This document shows, piece after piece, positions 34,675-43,590 of a stretch of DNA of 64,000 nucleotides. This DNA comes from Streptomyces sp. col6. Lineage in GTDB: Bacteria; Actinomycetota; Actinomycetes; Streptomycetales; Streptomycetaceae. The notes beneath the pieces were generated by a model. That model was not told the origin of the DNA and did not search any database. It saw only the letters and a list, made by a program, of their open reading frames with translations. The stretch covers positions 248,457-312,456 of the forward strand of contig NZ_RDBL01000002.1 in NCBI RefSeq assembly GCF_008042035.1, given 5' to 3'. Position 1 is the stretch's first letter. Each line of letters begins with the position of its first letter. The translations under genes and the position numbers were made by a program.

Positions 34675-34905
34675 ATGGATTATCCGGAGAGCTACCAGCT
34701 CGTGTTCCAGTCGTCGGCCGTGGAGGACGACACCGTCACCGTCCACCGGACCGCACAGAGCGGAGCGGGCGGTCACCCCGTCTACGAGGACGAGACGGGC
34801 ATCGTCCGCGCCGAGATCAGCGATCACGAAGAGGTGCGGATGCTCGCCAGCGGTGGCCATCAGCGCCTGGGAACGCCGGTCGCGGTACGCGAACAGGCCG
34901 CCTGA
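34675..34905 (+). CDS. Small conserved Streptomyces protein (DUF6296-like)
   Basis: A 76-residue protein starting MDYPESYQLVFQS and continuing with VEDDTVTVHRT, GAGGHPVYEDETGIVRAEI and EEVRMLASGGHQ. The overall pattern resembles a small family of Streptomyces proteins I associate with DUF6296; that label is from memory. The predicted fold is mainly beta. No function is known. TGGAGAG precedes the ATG. A hairpin terminator at 34922 follows at once. Confidence 0.65.
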   Translation: MDYPESYQLVFQSSAVEDDTVTVHRTAQSGAGGHPVYEDETGIVRAEISDHEEVRMLASGGHQRLGTPVAVREQAA

Positions 34906-34921
34906 GAGCGGCCGGGAACCC

Positions 34922-34981
34922 ACGCCCGGTCCGGGACGCGGAATCGCTCGACCCAGGAGCGCCGCGCCCCGGACCGGGCGT
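34922..34981 (+). terminator. Probable terminator hairpin
   Basis: The 14-nt arm ACGCCCGGTCCGGG (34922-34935) is complementary to CCCGGACCGGGCGT (34968-34981) across a 32-nt loop, 17 bp after the small gene and upstream of the TerD gene. Confidence 0.55.
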
Positions 34982-35150
34982 GCGCGTCCGGCTCTTATCA
35001 CGGGGACACGTACACGTACATCGTGCCGAGGCAGGACAATCCGGCCGCACGCGTCCAACACTTGGTCGAAATTTTGCCCCTGGTGAGGAGTCACAGGAGG
35101 ACACCAGGCAGACTCACCCTGTAGGAATCTCGCCACGAAGAGGATCACGC

Positions 35151-35735
35151 ATGATCACGTTGAAGAAGGAAGACGGCCCGGCGGACCTGGACGGGGTGAC
35201 CCACCTCTCCATCGGCGTCTCCTGGGACCCCACCGTCGGCAGCAGTGGCGGGCTGATGGGGAAGCTGAAGCAGAAGAAGGGCACCGACCTCGACCTGATC
35301 GCCATCGCGATGCAGGGCGCGGACCCGGTCCGGCTGGCCGGCCTGGACTCCCTGGACCCGCTGGGCAACGGCTCGCTGGCGCACAGCGGTGACAACCAGA
35401 CCGGCAAGGGCGACGGCGACGACGAGACGGTCACCGTCGACTTCGCCAGGATCCCCTCGAACGTCACGTCGGTCGTCTTCATCGCCGCCGCGTACAAGAA
35501 GGGCAGCTCCTTCCAGAACGCGCGCAACGTCAGCATCAAGGTCTACGACGCGACGGGCGGCAGCAGCCAGCAGGTCGCCGACATCTGGCCGAGCCTGCTC
35601 ACCAGCGACAACGGCTGCGCGGTGGCCAAGGCCATGCGCGTCGGCGCCGGCTGGAAGCTTCAGGTGATCAACGAGACCGGCAAGATCAAGCAGGGCGACG
35701 AGCACGCCCTGATGCGCTTCGCGATCAGCAAGTAG
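35151..35735 (+). CDS. TerD-family stress/tellurite-resistance protein
   Basis: A 194-residue TerD-domain protein. The typical beta-sandwich segments are LDGVTHLSIGVSWDP, DLDLIAIAM, GDNQTGKGDGDDETVTVDF, the Ca-binding-like acidic loop, and SSFQNARNVSIKVYDATGG. TerD proteins bind calcium and act in membrane-associated stress, tellurite and phage-resistance complexes; Streptomyces carries many paralogues affecting development. Canonical TerD begins similarly, but the N-terminal loop here contains a basic LMGKLKQKKGTD insertion. GAAGAGGA precedes the ATG. No other ter genes are adjacent. Confidence 0.85.
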   Translation: MITLKKEDGPADLDGVTHLSIGVSWDPTVGSSGGLMGKLKQKKGTDLDLIAIAMQGADPVRLAGLDSLDPLGNGSLAHSGDNQTGKGDGDDETVTVDFARIPSNVTSVVFIAAAYKKGSSFQNARNVSIKVYDATGGSSQQVADIWPSLLTSDNGCAVAKAMRVGAGWKLQVINETGKIKQGDEHALMRFAISK

Positions 35736-35773
35736 TACGGCGAGCGGCCCGGCCCCGGTCCGTGCGCGCCCGG

Positions 35774-36652
35774 TCAGTCGACCCGGCGCGCGCGGGCCGG
35801 GGCCGTCGGGTTCCCGGTCGCCAGCGGCGAACGCGCCAGTTCCACGCACCCCGCCGCGATCAGCCCCAGCGCCAGCAGCTCGGGCAGCACCCACCAGCCG
35901 GTGCGCAGCTCCTCGCCGAACAGCGTCACCCCGTACAGGACGCTGATCAGGGCGTCGCCCAGCGTCAGACACGGCTGCACGGCGACGAGCGTGCCGGCCT
36001 GAAGGGCGTTCTGCAGCAGGAACAGCGCGCCGACCCCCGCCGCCGCGGTGGCGTACAGCTGCCAGGAGCTGAACAGCGCGCCGGCCCCGCCCTCGTCGAG
36101 CCGCGCCATGGCGTCCTTCATCAACGCGGCGGTGAGCGCGTAACCGCAGGCGGCGGCCGTGGCCAGCAGGGCGGCCCGGACATTGCCCCGGGCGGCCAGC
36201 GCGCCCGCGATCAGCAGCGCCTCGAACACGCCCGTCAGGATCAGCGCCGGCACCCAGGCGGCCCCGTGCACCGTCTCGCTGCCGCCGCCGGGCGCGGCCG
36301 TCGCCATGCCGAGGGCGAGCCCGGCCGTCACCGCGACCACCCCCAGCCAGACGGACCGGGGCAGCCGCGCCCGCATCATGAATCCGGCCAGCAGCAGCGT
36401 CGCCGGCAGCTCGATCACGAAGATGGGCTGCACCACGGAGATCGGGCCGGTGGCCAGCGCGACGGCCTGGCAGACGGCGGCGACGATCACCAGGGCGATC
36501 CCCGCGAGCCACACCTTCTGGCGCAGCAGATGGCCGATCAGTGACAGCCGCATGGTTTCGGTCTGCGGGACGTCGAGGGCGGCGCGGCGCTGGAGGACGG
36601 AGGCGGAGCCGTTGCTGAGGGCGGTCAGGACGGCGAACAGGACGGCGATCAC
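35774..36652 (-). CDS. DMT-superfamily (EamA-like) transporter
   Basis: A 292-residue integral membrane protein with about nine to ten hydrophobic helices, such as IAVLFAVLTALSNGSASVLQ, WLAGIALVIVAAVCQAVAL and LLALGLIAAGCVELA. The arrangement matches DMT-superfamily permeases with two EamA-like halves. The substrate is unknown. GTG at 36652 is the start that leaves a clean first helix; the much longer open frame upstream is antisense to the next gene. The ribosome site is weak. It converges with terD. Confidence 0.78.
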   Translation of the reverse strand: MIAVLFAVLTALSNGSASVLQRRAALDVPQTETMRLSLIGHLLRQKVWLAGIALVIVAAVCQAVALATGPISVVQPIFVIELPATLLLAGFMMRARLPRSVWLGVVAVTAGLALGMATAAPGGGSETVHGAAWVPALILTGVFEALLIAGALAARGNVRAALLATAAACGYALTAALMKDAMARLDEGGAGALFSSWQLYATAAAGVGALFLLQNALQAGTLVAVQPCLTLGDALISVLYGVTLFGEELRTGWWVLPELLALGLIAAGCVELARSPLATGNPTAPARARRVD

Positions 36653-36808
36653 CGGACCATGATGCGGGCGGCCCCGCCGCGAATCCGGCTCCTGCCGGGC
36701 GACGGCATGGCGGGCCGGAACCACGTTGTCCCGACGGACCGCGGCCTGGCCCCGAGCGGGCTCCTGAATAGGACAGAATCCGGCCTCATGGCCGCGTAGC
36801 GTGCGGTC

Positions 36809-37903
36809 ATGGCCGCGAAGAAGAAGACCTCCACCGCCCCCGCTCCCGTCCCCGTGCTCACGCCGAGGGCGCTGGGGCGGGCGACCCTGGAGCGCCAGCA
36901 CCTGCTGCGCCGGACCGCGATGAGCGCCCGGGACGCCGTCACCCACCTCGTCGGCCTCCAGGCGCAGAACACCAAGCCGCCGTACTACCAGCTCCTCGCC
37001 CGGCTCCAGGGCTTCCGGCCCGCCGAACTGTCCGCGCTGATGGAGTCGCGCGAGGTCGTGCGCATCCCCAGCCTCCGCTCCACCATCCACACCCACACCG
37101 CCGAGGACGCCCTCACCCTGCGCCCCCTGATGCAGCCGGCCCTCGACCGGGAACTCACCATGTTCCGCAAGCGGCTCCAGGGCGTGGACCTGGAGCGGGT
37201 GCGCGAGCTGAGCCGGGCGTACGTCGAGGAGGCGCCCCGTGCCCCGAAGGAGATCCGCGCACTGCTGCTCACCGAGTGGCCCGAAGCGGACCCGCTGGCC
37301 CTGACCATCGCGGCCCGCTGCCTGCTGCCCCTGGTGCAGGTCACCCCGCGCGGCCTCTGGGGCGAGAGCGGCGGCGTCGCGCTCACCACGGTCGAGCGCT
37401 GGCTCGGCCGTACGGAGGAGGAGGCGCCCGACATCGAGGCCGCCGCGCTGCGCTACCTCGGCGCGTTCGGCCCCGCATCGGTCAAGGACATGCAGACCTG
37501 GGCCGGGCTGACCCGGCTGAAGGAGGTCTTCGAGCGGCTGCGGCCCCGGCTGGTCACCTTCCGCGACGAGCACGGCACCGAACTCTTCGACCTGCCCGAG
37601 TTCGACAACGTCCTCCTCGGCCACGCCGACCGCACCCGGGTCATCCCGGCCCACCTCAAGGGGCTCAACGGGGTGGGCAACCAGAACTACGGCAGCGTGC
37701 TGGTGGACGGCTTCTTCGCGGCGGTCTGGCGGCTGGACACCCCGCGCGACGCCCCGGCCGTCGTCACTGTGCAGGAGCTGCGCCCGCTCACCGCCGCCGA
37801 GCGCGAGGCCCTGTCGGAGGAGGCGGCGGGCCTGGTCGCGACGATGACCCGGGCCGCCGGCCACGACCTCCGGTTCGCCACGTTCGTCGACCTCGGCCGC
37901 TGA
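36809..37903 (+). CDS. AlkZ-like winged-helix DNA glycosylase family protein
   Basis: A 364-residue member of the HTH_42/AlkZ family (tandem winged helices). The family's catalytic QxQ motif is visible as Q51-A52-Q53 in GLQAQNTKPPYY. Other markers are RIPSLRSTIHTHTAEDA, ARCLLPLVQVTPRGLWG and GLNGVGNQNYGSVLVDGFF. AlkZ enzymes excise alkylated bases or unhook interstrand crosslinks, including self-protection in producers of crosslinking antibiotics; many paralogues are general repair proteins. No toxic-metabolite genes are nearby, so housekeeping repair is more likely. A Lys-rich N-terminus may bind DNA. Confidence 0.82.
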   Translation: MAAKKKTSTAPAPVPVLTPRALGRATLERQHLLRRTAMSARDAVTHLVGLQAQNTKPPYYQLLARLQGFRPAELSALMESREVVRIPSLRSTIHTHTAEDALTLRPLMQPALDRELTMFRKRLQGVDLERVRELSRAYVEEAPRAPKEIRALLLTEWPEADPLALTIAARCLLPLVQVTPRGLWGESGGVALTTVERWLGRTEEEAPDIEAAALRYLGAFGPASVKDMQTWAGLTRLKEVFERLRPRLVTFRDEHGTELFDLPEFDNVLLGHADRTRVIPAHLKGLNGVGNQNYGSVLVDGFFAAVWRLDTPRDAPAVVTVQELRPLTAAEREALSEEAAGLVATMTRAAGHDLRFATFVDLGR

Positions 37904-37927
37904 GGGGTCCCGGGGCCGGCCCGAACG

Positions 37928-37988
37928 ACAGACCCTTTACGGCAGCAGCCCCGCACACAACAGACCCCTACGGCAGCAGCCCCGCACG
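37928..37988. repeat. Tandem microduplication at the 3' end of the LuxR gene
   Basis: ACAGACCC(TT/C)TACGGCAGCAGCCCCGCAC is present twice in direct orientation, starting at 37928 and at 37960, about 32 bp apart. The second copy contains the stop and last codons of the minus-strand LuxR gene. The first is a silent downstream copy with a TAA in the equivalent place. Confidence 0.75.
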
Positions 37989-38813
37989 CCGGGCCGCGAC
38001 CACCGCCTCCAGCCGTGTGTGCGCCCCGAGCCGCCGCATCGCGGAGCGCAGATACCCCTTCACCGTCTCCGGGCGCAGCCCCAGCCGCTCCGCCGCCACC
38101 GCATTGGTGGCGCCCGAGGCGACACAGGCCAGCACATCGACCTCGCGCGGCGCGAGCCGGACCTCCCGCGCCCTGGGCTCCCGGGTGCCCGTCGCCGACG
38201 CCAGCCGCCCGCACACCGCGAGCAACTCGTCCCGCAGCGCCGGGTCCAGCACCTTCGGCATCAGGGCACGCAGCTCGCGGTGCGCCTCCCGGACGTCCTC
38301 CCAGGCCCCCGTCGCCACCCCGCCCCCGGCGTCCGGCTCCGGGCGGCTCCCGGCCAGCAGCTGCCGCACCTCGTCCCGGACCGCCAGCGCCTGCTCCACA
38401 TCACGGGCGGCGGCCACCGCCGCGTCGAACGTCCGGTCCCCGAGCGCCAGCGGCTCGCGCAGCGCCCCGTACAGCACACCCCGCACCTTGCGCCGCACCA
38501 CGACGGGGACGGCCACCACCGAGCGCAGGCCCTCCGCCGCGACGGCCGCGTCGTACTCGTGGCTGATGTGGCGCGAGATGCGGTAGTCGGTCACGGCGCA
38601 CGGCCTCGACAGGGCCATGGACTTCCCGCCCAGACCGCTGCCCGAGGAGATCAGGAGACCGCGCAGCGCCCCCGTCCGCGCCCCGTTCACCTCGGCGATC
38701 CTGGCGTGGCGGGTGTCGGAGAGCAGACCGCCGAACGCCACCGGCAGCCCGCTCGTCCGGCGCAGCCGCAGCAGCGCCGCTTGCATCTCGACCGCCTCGA
38801 CGGATTCCGGCAC
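37968..38813 (-). CDS. GAF-LuxR family transcriptional regulator
   Basis: A 281-residue regulator. Residues 1-165 form a GAF-like sensory domain (GLISSGSGLGGKSMALSRPC-type loop, VVAVPVVVRRKVRGVLYGAL). A charged linker and a C-terminal LuxR HTH (RLAPREVDVLACVASGATNA then AERLGLRPETVKGYL) follow. It is divergent from two acyl-CoA synthetase genes, making these the likely targets and acids or acyl-CoA the possible ligands. GTG at 38813 has AGAGAGG upstream; an in-frame start 48 bp further up is less likely. Confidence 0.82.
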   Translation of the reverse strand: MPESVEAVEMQAALLRLRRTSGLPVAFGGLLSDTRHARIAEVNGARTGALRGLLISSGSGLGGKSMALSRPCAVTDYRISRHISHEYDAAVAAEGLRSVVAVPVVVRRKVRGVLYGALREPLALGDRTFDAAVAAARDVEQALAVRDEVRQLLAGSRPEPDAGGGVATGAWEDVREAHRELRALMPKVLDPALRDELLAVCGRLASATGTREPRAREVRLAPREVDVLACVASGATNAVAAERLGLRPETVKGYLRSAMRRLGAHTRLEAVVAARRAGLLP

Positions 38814-38948
38814 CCTGACGCCTCTCTGCCCGCCCCCGATGGAATGGCAGTCCCGCGACACCCCCGTCCGGGGGTGGTGAGACCTGGGTCACTGTTTACA
38901 TCATGTGAGGACCCGAGGGACCGGGTGGGTCGGTAAAGAGGAGGGCAC

Positions 38949-40625
38949 ATGCCGGAAACGAGTGCGACGGAGACGTTCCGGGCGGCCCGGGACTTCCTGC
39001 TCCGGCACCGCGAGGACTACGCCGCCGCCCGCGCGGGCTTCCGCTGGCCCCGCGACGACCACTTCAACTGGGCGCTCGACTGGTTCGACGTCATCGCCCG
39101 GGACAACGACCGCACCGCCCTGCACATCGTGGAGGAGGACGGCACCCGCACCGAAGTGTCGTTCGCCGAGATGTCCGCCCGCTCCGACCGCGCCGCGAAC
39201 TGGCTGCGCGCCCAGGGCGTACGCGAGGGCCACCGCGTCCTCGTCATGCTCGGCAACCAGGTCGAGCTGTGGGAGACCGCGCTCGCCGCGATGAAGCTCC
39301 GGGCCGTCGTCATCCCCGCGACCCCGCTCCTCGGCCCCGGCGACCTGCGCGACCGGGTCGAGCGCGGCCGGGTCCGGCACGTCCTGGTCCGGGACACCGA
39401 CACCGCCAAGTTCGACGAGGTGCCCGGCCGCTACACCCGGATCAGCGTCGGCGCCCCGACCGAGGGCTGGCTCGACTACGCGGAGGCCGCCGGGGCACCG
39501 CGCCCGTTCACGCCGGACCGCGAGACCGACGCGGACGAGCCGCTGATGCTGTACTTCACCTCCGGCACCACCGCCAGCCCCAAGCTCGTCGAGCACACCC
39601 ATGTCTCGTACCCCGTGGGCCACTTGGCGACGATGTACTGGATCGGGCTCAAGCCCGGCGACGTCCACCTCAACATCTCCTCGCCCGGCTGGGCCAAGCA
39701 CGCCTGGTCGAACCTCTTCGCCCCGTGGAGCGCCGAAGCGACCGTCTTCATCTTCAACTACACCCGCTTCGACGCGGGCCGGCTGATGGCCGAGATGGAC
39801 CGCTCCGGCATCACCAGCTTCTGCGCCCCGCCCACCGTGTGGCGCATGCTCATCCAGGCGGACCTGACCGAGCTGAAGACCCCGCCCCGCGAGGTGGTCG
39901 CGGCCGGTGAACCCCTGAACCCCGAGGTCATCGATGCCGTCCGGCGCGCCTGGGGCGTCACCATCCGCGACGGCTTCGGCCAGACGGAGACCGCCGTCCA
40001 GGTCGCCAACACCCCCGGCCAGGTCCTCAAGCCCGGCTCGATGGGCCGCCCCAGCCCCGGCTTCGACGTGGTCCTCCTCGACCCGGTGAGCGGGGAGCCC
40101 GGAGCCGCCGAGGGCGAGATCTCGCTCGACCTGTCCTCGCACCCGGTGGGCCTGATGACCGGCTACCACGGCGACCCCGAGCGCACGGCCGAGGCGATGG
40201 CCGGCGGCTACTACCGCACCGGTGACATCGGCTCCCGCGACGAGGACGGCTACATCACGTACGTCGGACGCGCCGACGACGTCTTCAAGTCCTCCGACTA
40301 CAAGATCTCCCCGTTCGAGCTGGAGAGCGCGCTGCTGGAGCACGAGGCGGTCGTCGAGGCCGCCGTCGTCCCGGCACCCGACGAGGTCCGCCTCTCCGTC
40401 CCGAAGGCGTACGTGGTGCTCGCCGAGGGCTGGGAGCCCGGACCCGACACCGCCAAGGTGCTCTTCGCCCACTCCCGGTCCGTGCTCGCCCCGTACAAGC
40501 GGGTGCGCCGGCTGGAGTTCGCCGAACTGCCCAAGACCGTCTCCGGCAAGATCCGCCGGATCGAACTGCGTGAGCGCACCGCCCAGGGCGGCGGCACCGA
40601 GTACGCCGAGGGGGACCTGGCATGA
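38949..40625 (+). CDS. Medium-chain acyl-CoA synthetase (AMP-binding)
   Basis: A 558-residue ANL-superfamily enzyme resembling medium-chain or xenobiotic acyl-CoA ligases. The P-loop is [15 protein letters not shown] (about residue 200). GFGQTETAV (about 345) is motif A5, and [20 protein letters not shown] (about 420) contains the ribose-binding Asp and hinge. The C-terminal catalytic Lys is in [13 protein letters not shown]. It activates carboxylic acids to acyl-CoA through acyl-adenylates. It starts after AAAGAGGAGGG, is divergent from the LuxR gene, and overlaps the next synthetase gene by ATGA. Confidence 0.9.
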   Translation: MPETSATETFRAARDFLLRHREDYAAARAGFRWPRDDHFNWALDWFDVIARDNDRTALHIVEEDGTRTEVSFAEMSARSDRAANWLRAQGVREGHRVLVMLGNQVELWETALAAMKLRAVVIPATPLLGPGDLRDRVERGRVRHVLVRDTDTAKFDEVPGRYTRISVGAPTEGWLDYAEAAGAPRPFTPDRETDADEPLMLYFTSGTTASPKLVEHTHVSYPVGHLATMYWIGLKPGDVHLNISSPGWAKHAWSNLFAPWSAEATVFIFNYTRFDAGRLMAEMDRSGITSFCAPPTVWRMLIQADLTELKTPPREVVAAGEPLNPEVIDAVRRAWGVTIRDGFGQTETAVQVANTPGQVLKPGSMGRPSPGFDVVLLDPVSGEPGAAEGEISLDLSSHPVGLMTGYHGDPERTAEAMAGGYYRTGDIGSRDEDGYITYVGRADDVFKSSDYKISPFELESALLEHEAVVEAAVVPAPDEVRLSVPKAYVVLAEGWEPGPDTAKVLFAHSRSVLAPYKRVRRLEFAELPKTVSGKIRRIELRERTAQGGGTEYAEGDLA

Positions 40626-42229
40626 CCGAGCTGTCCTACGCGCACGGCACGGGCACCACCGCCCTGCTCGGCGACACCATCGGACGCAACCTCGACCGGA
40701 CCGTGGCCGCCTGGCCCGACCGGGAGGCGCTGGTCGACGTACCGTCCGGCCGGCGCTGGACGTACGCCGAGTTCGCGGCGGACGTCGACGAGCTGGCCCG
40801 CGCCCTGATGGCCTCGGGTGTGGCCAAGGGGGACCGGGTCGGGATCTGGGCGGTCAACTGCCCCGAGTGGGTGCTCGTCCAGTACGCCACCGCCCGCATC
40901 GGTGCCGTCATGGTCAACATCAACCCCGCATACCGGGCGCACGAGCTGGCGTACGTGCTGAAGCAGGCGGGGATCTCCCTGCTGGCCGCCTCGCTCGCGC
41001 ACCGCGCCAGCGACTACCGGGCCCTGGTCGACGAGGTCCGCGCCGACTGCCCCGACCTGCGCGCCGTGCACTACATCGGCGACGCCTCCTGGGGCGAACT
41101 GCTGTCCGCCGCAACTCAGGTGACGGCCGATCAGCTCGCTGGGCGCGAGGCGGAGCTGTCCTGCGACGACCCGATCAACATCCAGTACACCTCCGGCACC
41201 ACCGGCTTCCCCAAGGGTGCGACGCTCTCGCACCACAACATCCTCAACAACGGCTACTTCGTGGGGGAGTTGGTCGCCTACACCGAGCAGGACCGGGTCT
41301 GCCTGCCGGTGCCCTTCTACCACTGCTTCGGCATGGTGATGGGCAATCTCGGCATCACCTCGCACGGCGCCTGCATCGTGATCCCGGGCCCCTCCTTCGA
41401 GCCCGCCGCCGTCCTGAGCGCCGTACAGCAGGAGCGCTGCACCTCGCTGTACGGGGTGCCCACGATGTTCATCGCCGAGCTGAACCTGCCGGACTTCGGC
41501 TCGTACGACCTCTCCTCGCTGCGCACCGGGATCATGGCCGGGTCGCCGTGCCCGGTCGAGGTGATGAAGCGGGTGGTGGCCGAGATGCACATGGAGGAGG
41601 TGTCCATCTGCTACGGCATGACGGAGACCTCCCCGGTGTCCACCCAGACCCGCCGCGACGACGACCTGGAGCGCCGCACCGGCACGGTCGGCCGCGTCAT
41701 GCCGCACATCGAGGTCAAGGTGATCGATCCGGCGACCGGGGTGACCCTGGAGCGCGGGAAGTCCGGCGAGCTGTGCACCCGGGGCTACAGCGTGATGCTC
41801 GGCTACTGGGACCAGCCCGAGCGGACCGCCGAGGCGATCGACGCGGGCCGCTGGATGCACACCGGGGACCTCGCCGTCATGCGTGAGGACGGCTACGTAC
41901 AGATCGTCGGCCGCATCAAGGACGTGATCATCCGGGGCGGAGAGAACATCTACCCGCGCGAGATCGAGGAGTTCCTGTACCGCCACCCCAAGATCGCCGA
42001 TGTGCAGGTGGTCGGCGTGCCCGACGAGCGGAACGGCGAGGAGGTGCTGGCCTGCGTCATCCCCGCCGACCCGGCCGACCCGCCGGCCCTGGAAGACGTA
42101 CGGGCCTTCTGCGAGGGGCAGTTGGCGCACTACAAGGTGCCGCGCCTGCTCCAGATCCTGGAGACCTTCCCGATGACGGTCAGCGGCAAGGTCCGCAAGA
42201 TCGAACTCCGGGAGAACTTCGGGCGTTAG
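40622..42229 (+). CDS. Fatty acyl-CoA synthetase (AMP-binding, FadD-like)
   Basis: A 535-residue acyl-CoA ligase. The AMP-binding P-loop is [18 protein letters not shown] (about residue 187), [18 protein letters not shown] is A5, [20 protein letters not shown] is A7, and the catalytic Lys is in [34 protein letters not shown] is the usual hinge region. It probably prefers medium or long fatty acids. Coupling by a 4-bp overlap to the first synthetase suggests two enzymes with complementary chain-length range under LuxR control. Confidence 0.9.
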   Translation: MTELSYAHGTGTTALLGDTIGRNLDRTVAAWPDREALVDVPSGRRWTYAEFAADVDELARALMASGVAKGDRVGIWAVNCPEWVLVQYATARIGAVMVNINPAYRAHELAYVLKQAGISLLAASLAHRASDYRALVDEVRADCPDLRAVHYIGDASWGELLSAATQVTADQLAGREAELSCDDPINIQYTSGTTGFPKGATLSHHNILNNGYFVGELVAYTEQDRVCLPVPFYHCFGMVMGNLGITSHGACIVIPGPSFEPAAVLSAVQQERCTSLYGVPTMFIAELNLPDFGSYDLSSLRTGIMAGSPCPVEVMKRVVAEMHMEEVSICYGMTETSPVSTQTRRDDDLERRTGTVGRVMPHIEVKVIDPATGVTLERGKSGELCTRGYSVMLGYWDQPERTAEAIDAGRWMHTGDLAVMREDGYVQIVGRIKDVIIRGGENIYPREIEEFLYRHPKIADVQVVGVPDERNGEEVLACVIPADPADPPALEDVRAFCEGQLAHYKVPRLLQILETFPMTVSGKVRKIELRENFGR

Positions 42230-42272
42230 GGCGCACCGGGCGGGCGGGACCTCGCGGACGCGCCCCGACGGC

Positions 42273-42497
42273 TCAGGCCGCCTCGATCACGTCCCCCGCG
42301 TCGCCCCGCGTCGCCGCCGCCCACTGGAGGAGCAGCACCTCGTAGGCCGCGGACTCCACGGGGGACCAGTCCTGGCCCGCGCGGGCGTCCACAAGCGCGC
42401 GAATCGCCTCGTTGGCCTCCAGGGCGGAGCGCCTGGGGAGCGCGGGGGCGTGCGCGGGCGTGTCCGAGGGTGGTGAAGTCCGTGGAGTTAAGACCAT
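42273..42497 (-). CDS. Small conserved hypothetical protein
   Basis: A 74-residue protein beginning MVLTPRTSPPSD and containing ALEANEAIRALVDARAG, then SAAYEVLLLQWAAATRG and a DVIEAA end. Two amphipathic helices are predicted. The pattern resembles small conserved Streptomyces proteins without known function. A GTGGAGC ribosome site lies before the ATG. It converges with the second synthetase gene, with 43 bp between stops. Confidence 0.6.
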   Translation of the reverse strand: MVLTPRTSPPSDTPAHAPALPRRSALEANEAIRALVDARAGQDWSPVESAAYEVLLLQWAAATRGDAGDVIEAA

Positions 42498-42651
42498 GCG
42501 CTCCACTGTAGGGCCCGCCACTGACAACGAACCGCACATCGGGGGCCGTTGGCCAGAACGTGACGGATCACACGCAGTGTGGCCGGGCGGTTTCTGTGAG
42601 GCACGACACGCGGACCGGTCCCCGTGTCCGAAAATGTGGGTCCGTGCGCGA

Positions 42652-43350
42652 TCAGGCGCCGGTGCTGACGAGTTCGTCCGCCGCGCCGTTCACCGGCTGC
42701 GGGGAGCCGGTGAGGTCCACGACGAACAGCGGGACGCGCAGCGCGTCCGCCCGCTCCCGGGCCTCCGGCACGTAGCCCGCGAGCGAGAACAGCACCCCGC
42801 GCACCGAGCCGTTGAGCGCGTTGAGCCAGAGGCACTCGACATCGCGCAGGGCGGTCGGCCGGGTGGTCGAGTCGACCTGCGCGATCAGCCCGGCCGCCCG
42901 CAGGTCGATCCGGGACGCGGGGCGATTCACCGGGTGCGTGACGTCGCGGAAGCCCAGCCACGACAGATAGAGCGCCGCAGCCGCGACCGCGTCGTCCGCG
43001 GTGCGGATCGTCAGCGGGTGGAACGCCGGCCGGGGAGCCGCGGCCGTGCGCGGCAGCGGTATGTGCGCGGGCCGGACCGCCCCGGCGGACGCCACCGGCC
43101 GCACCGGCACCCGCAGCACCGCCCCGCACGGGCAGCACAGCTCGGGCTGCGGCCACTGGTCGTGCCGCCCGCAGCCCCGGCAGCGCACGGTCACCCAGTC
43201 GTCGTTCCAGGTGCGGTGGGTGATCGGGGTGACGGGCGCGCCGCGCAGCAGCGGCGGGGCGGTCGGCTCCCCGCACGGGCAGGGGTAGACGGGGGTCACG
43301 TACGCGTGGTCGCGGCGGCAGTCCGGGCACCGTACCGGCACTGACTCCAC
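42652..43350 (-). CDS. Zinc-ribbon protein with degenerate Mrr/restriction-endonuclease-like domain
   Basis: A 232-residue protein. The N-terminal 75 residues hold four cysteine pairs (CPDC, CPC, CRGC, CCPC), two probable zinc ribbons for nucleic-acid binding. After a linker the C-terminal half reads AAALYLSWLGFRDVTHPV, RIDLRAAGLIAQVDSTTRP, and VRGVLFSLAGYVPEARERAD with RVPLFVVDL. This follows the order of Mrr-type nuclease cores (D then Q-x-K), but the catalytic Lys position appears to be Asp (QVD). It may be a non-cleaving DNA-binding relative. GTG 43350 has AAGGAG six bases upstream. Domain assignment is inferred, not proven. Confidence 0.6.
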   Translation of the reverse strand: MESVPVRCPDCRRDHAYVTPVYPCPCGEPTAPPLLRGAPVTPITHRTWNDDWVTVRCRGCGRHDQWPQPELCCPCGAVLRVPVRPVASAGAVRPAHIPLPRTAAAPRPAFHPLTIRTADDAVAAAALYLSWLGFRDVTHPVNRPASRIDLRAAGLIAQVDSTTRPTALRDVECLWLNALNGSVRGVLFSLAGYVPEARERADALRVPLFVVDLTGSPQPVNGAADELVSTGA

Positions 43351-43493
43351 CCGGGGCTCCTTCCGTACCGCTGCCGTAATCCACCCATGCTCCACCAAGA
43401 GTCCGCCGCCGGGTGGGGAATCGCGCCACTTGCCGCCCTTCTCCGCGCTCTGCTCCCGTCCCTTGACGGCGGTCCGGGCACGCCTTAGATTTG

Positions 43494-43530
43494 CTTCCAC
43501 ATAACAGAAGAAACTTTCCGCATTACGGAA
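43494..43530 (+). promoter_or_regulatory. Operator region of gcl (shared with hyi)
   Basis: The 15-bp palindrome TTCCGCATTACGGAA (43516-43530) is preceded, 22 bp upstream from CTTCC to TTCCG, by a CTTCCA...CAGAA element starting at 43494. The same palindrome and spacing occur before hyi at 60721-60757 on the other strand. The form fits an IclR-family site; AllR control is inferred from the gene functions. Confidence 0.65.
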
Positions 43531-43590
43531 TAGGTGCTCTCAGGTGGCGCGAAGAGCCCGACTCCACCCAGGGACGAGCAGGAGCACTCA

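Noticed and set aside
36786..36819. Direct repeat TCATGGCCGCG around the AlkZ-like gene start
   Set aside because: Short and partly explained by the start codon context; no regulatory meaning supported.
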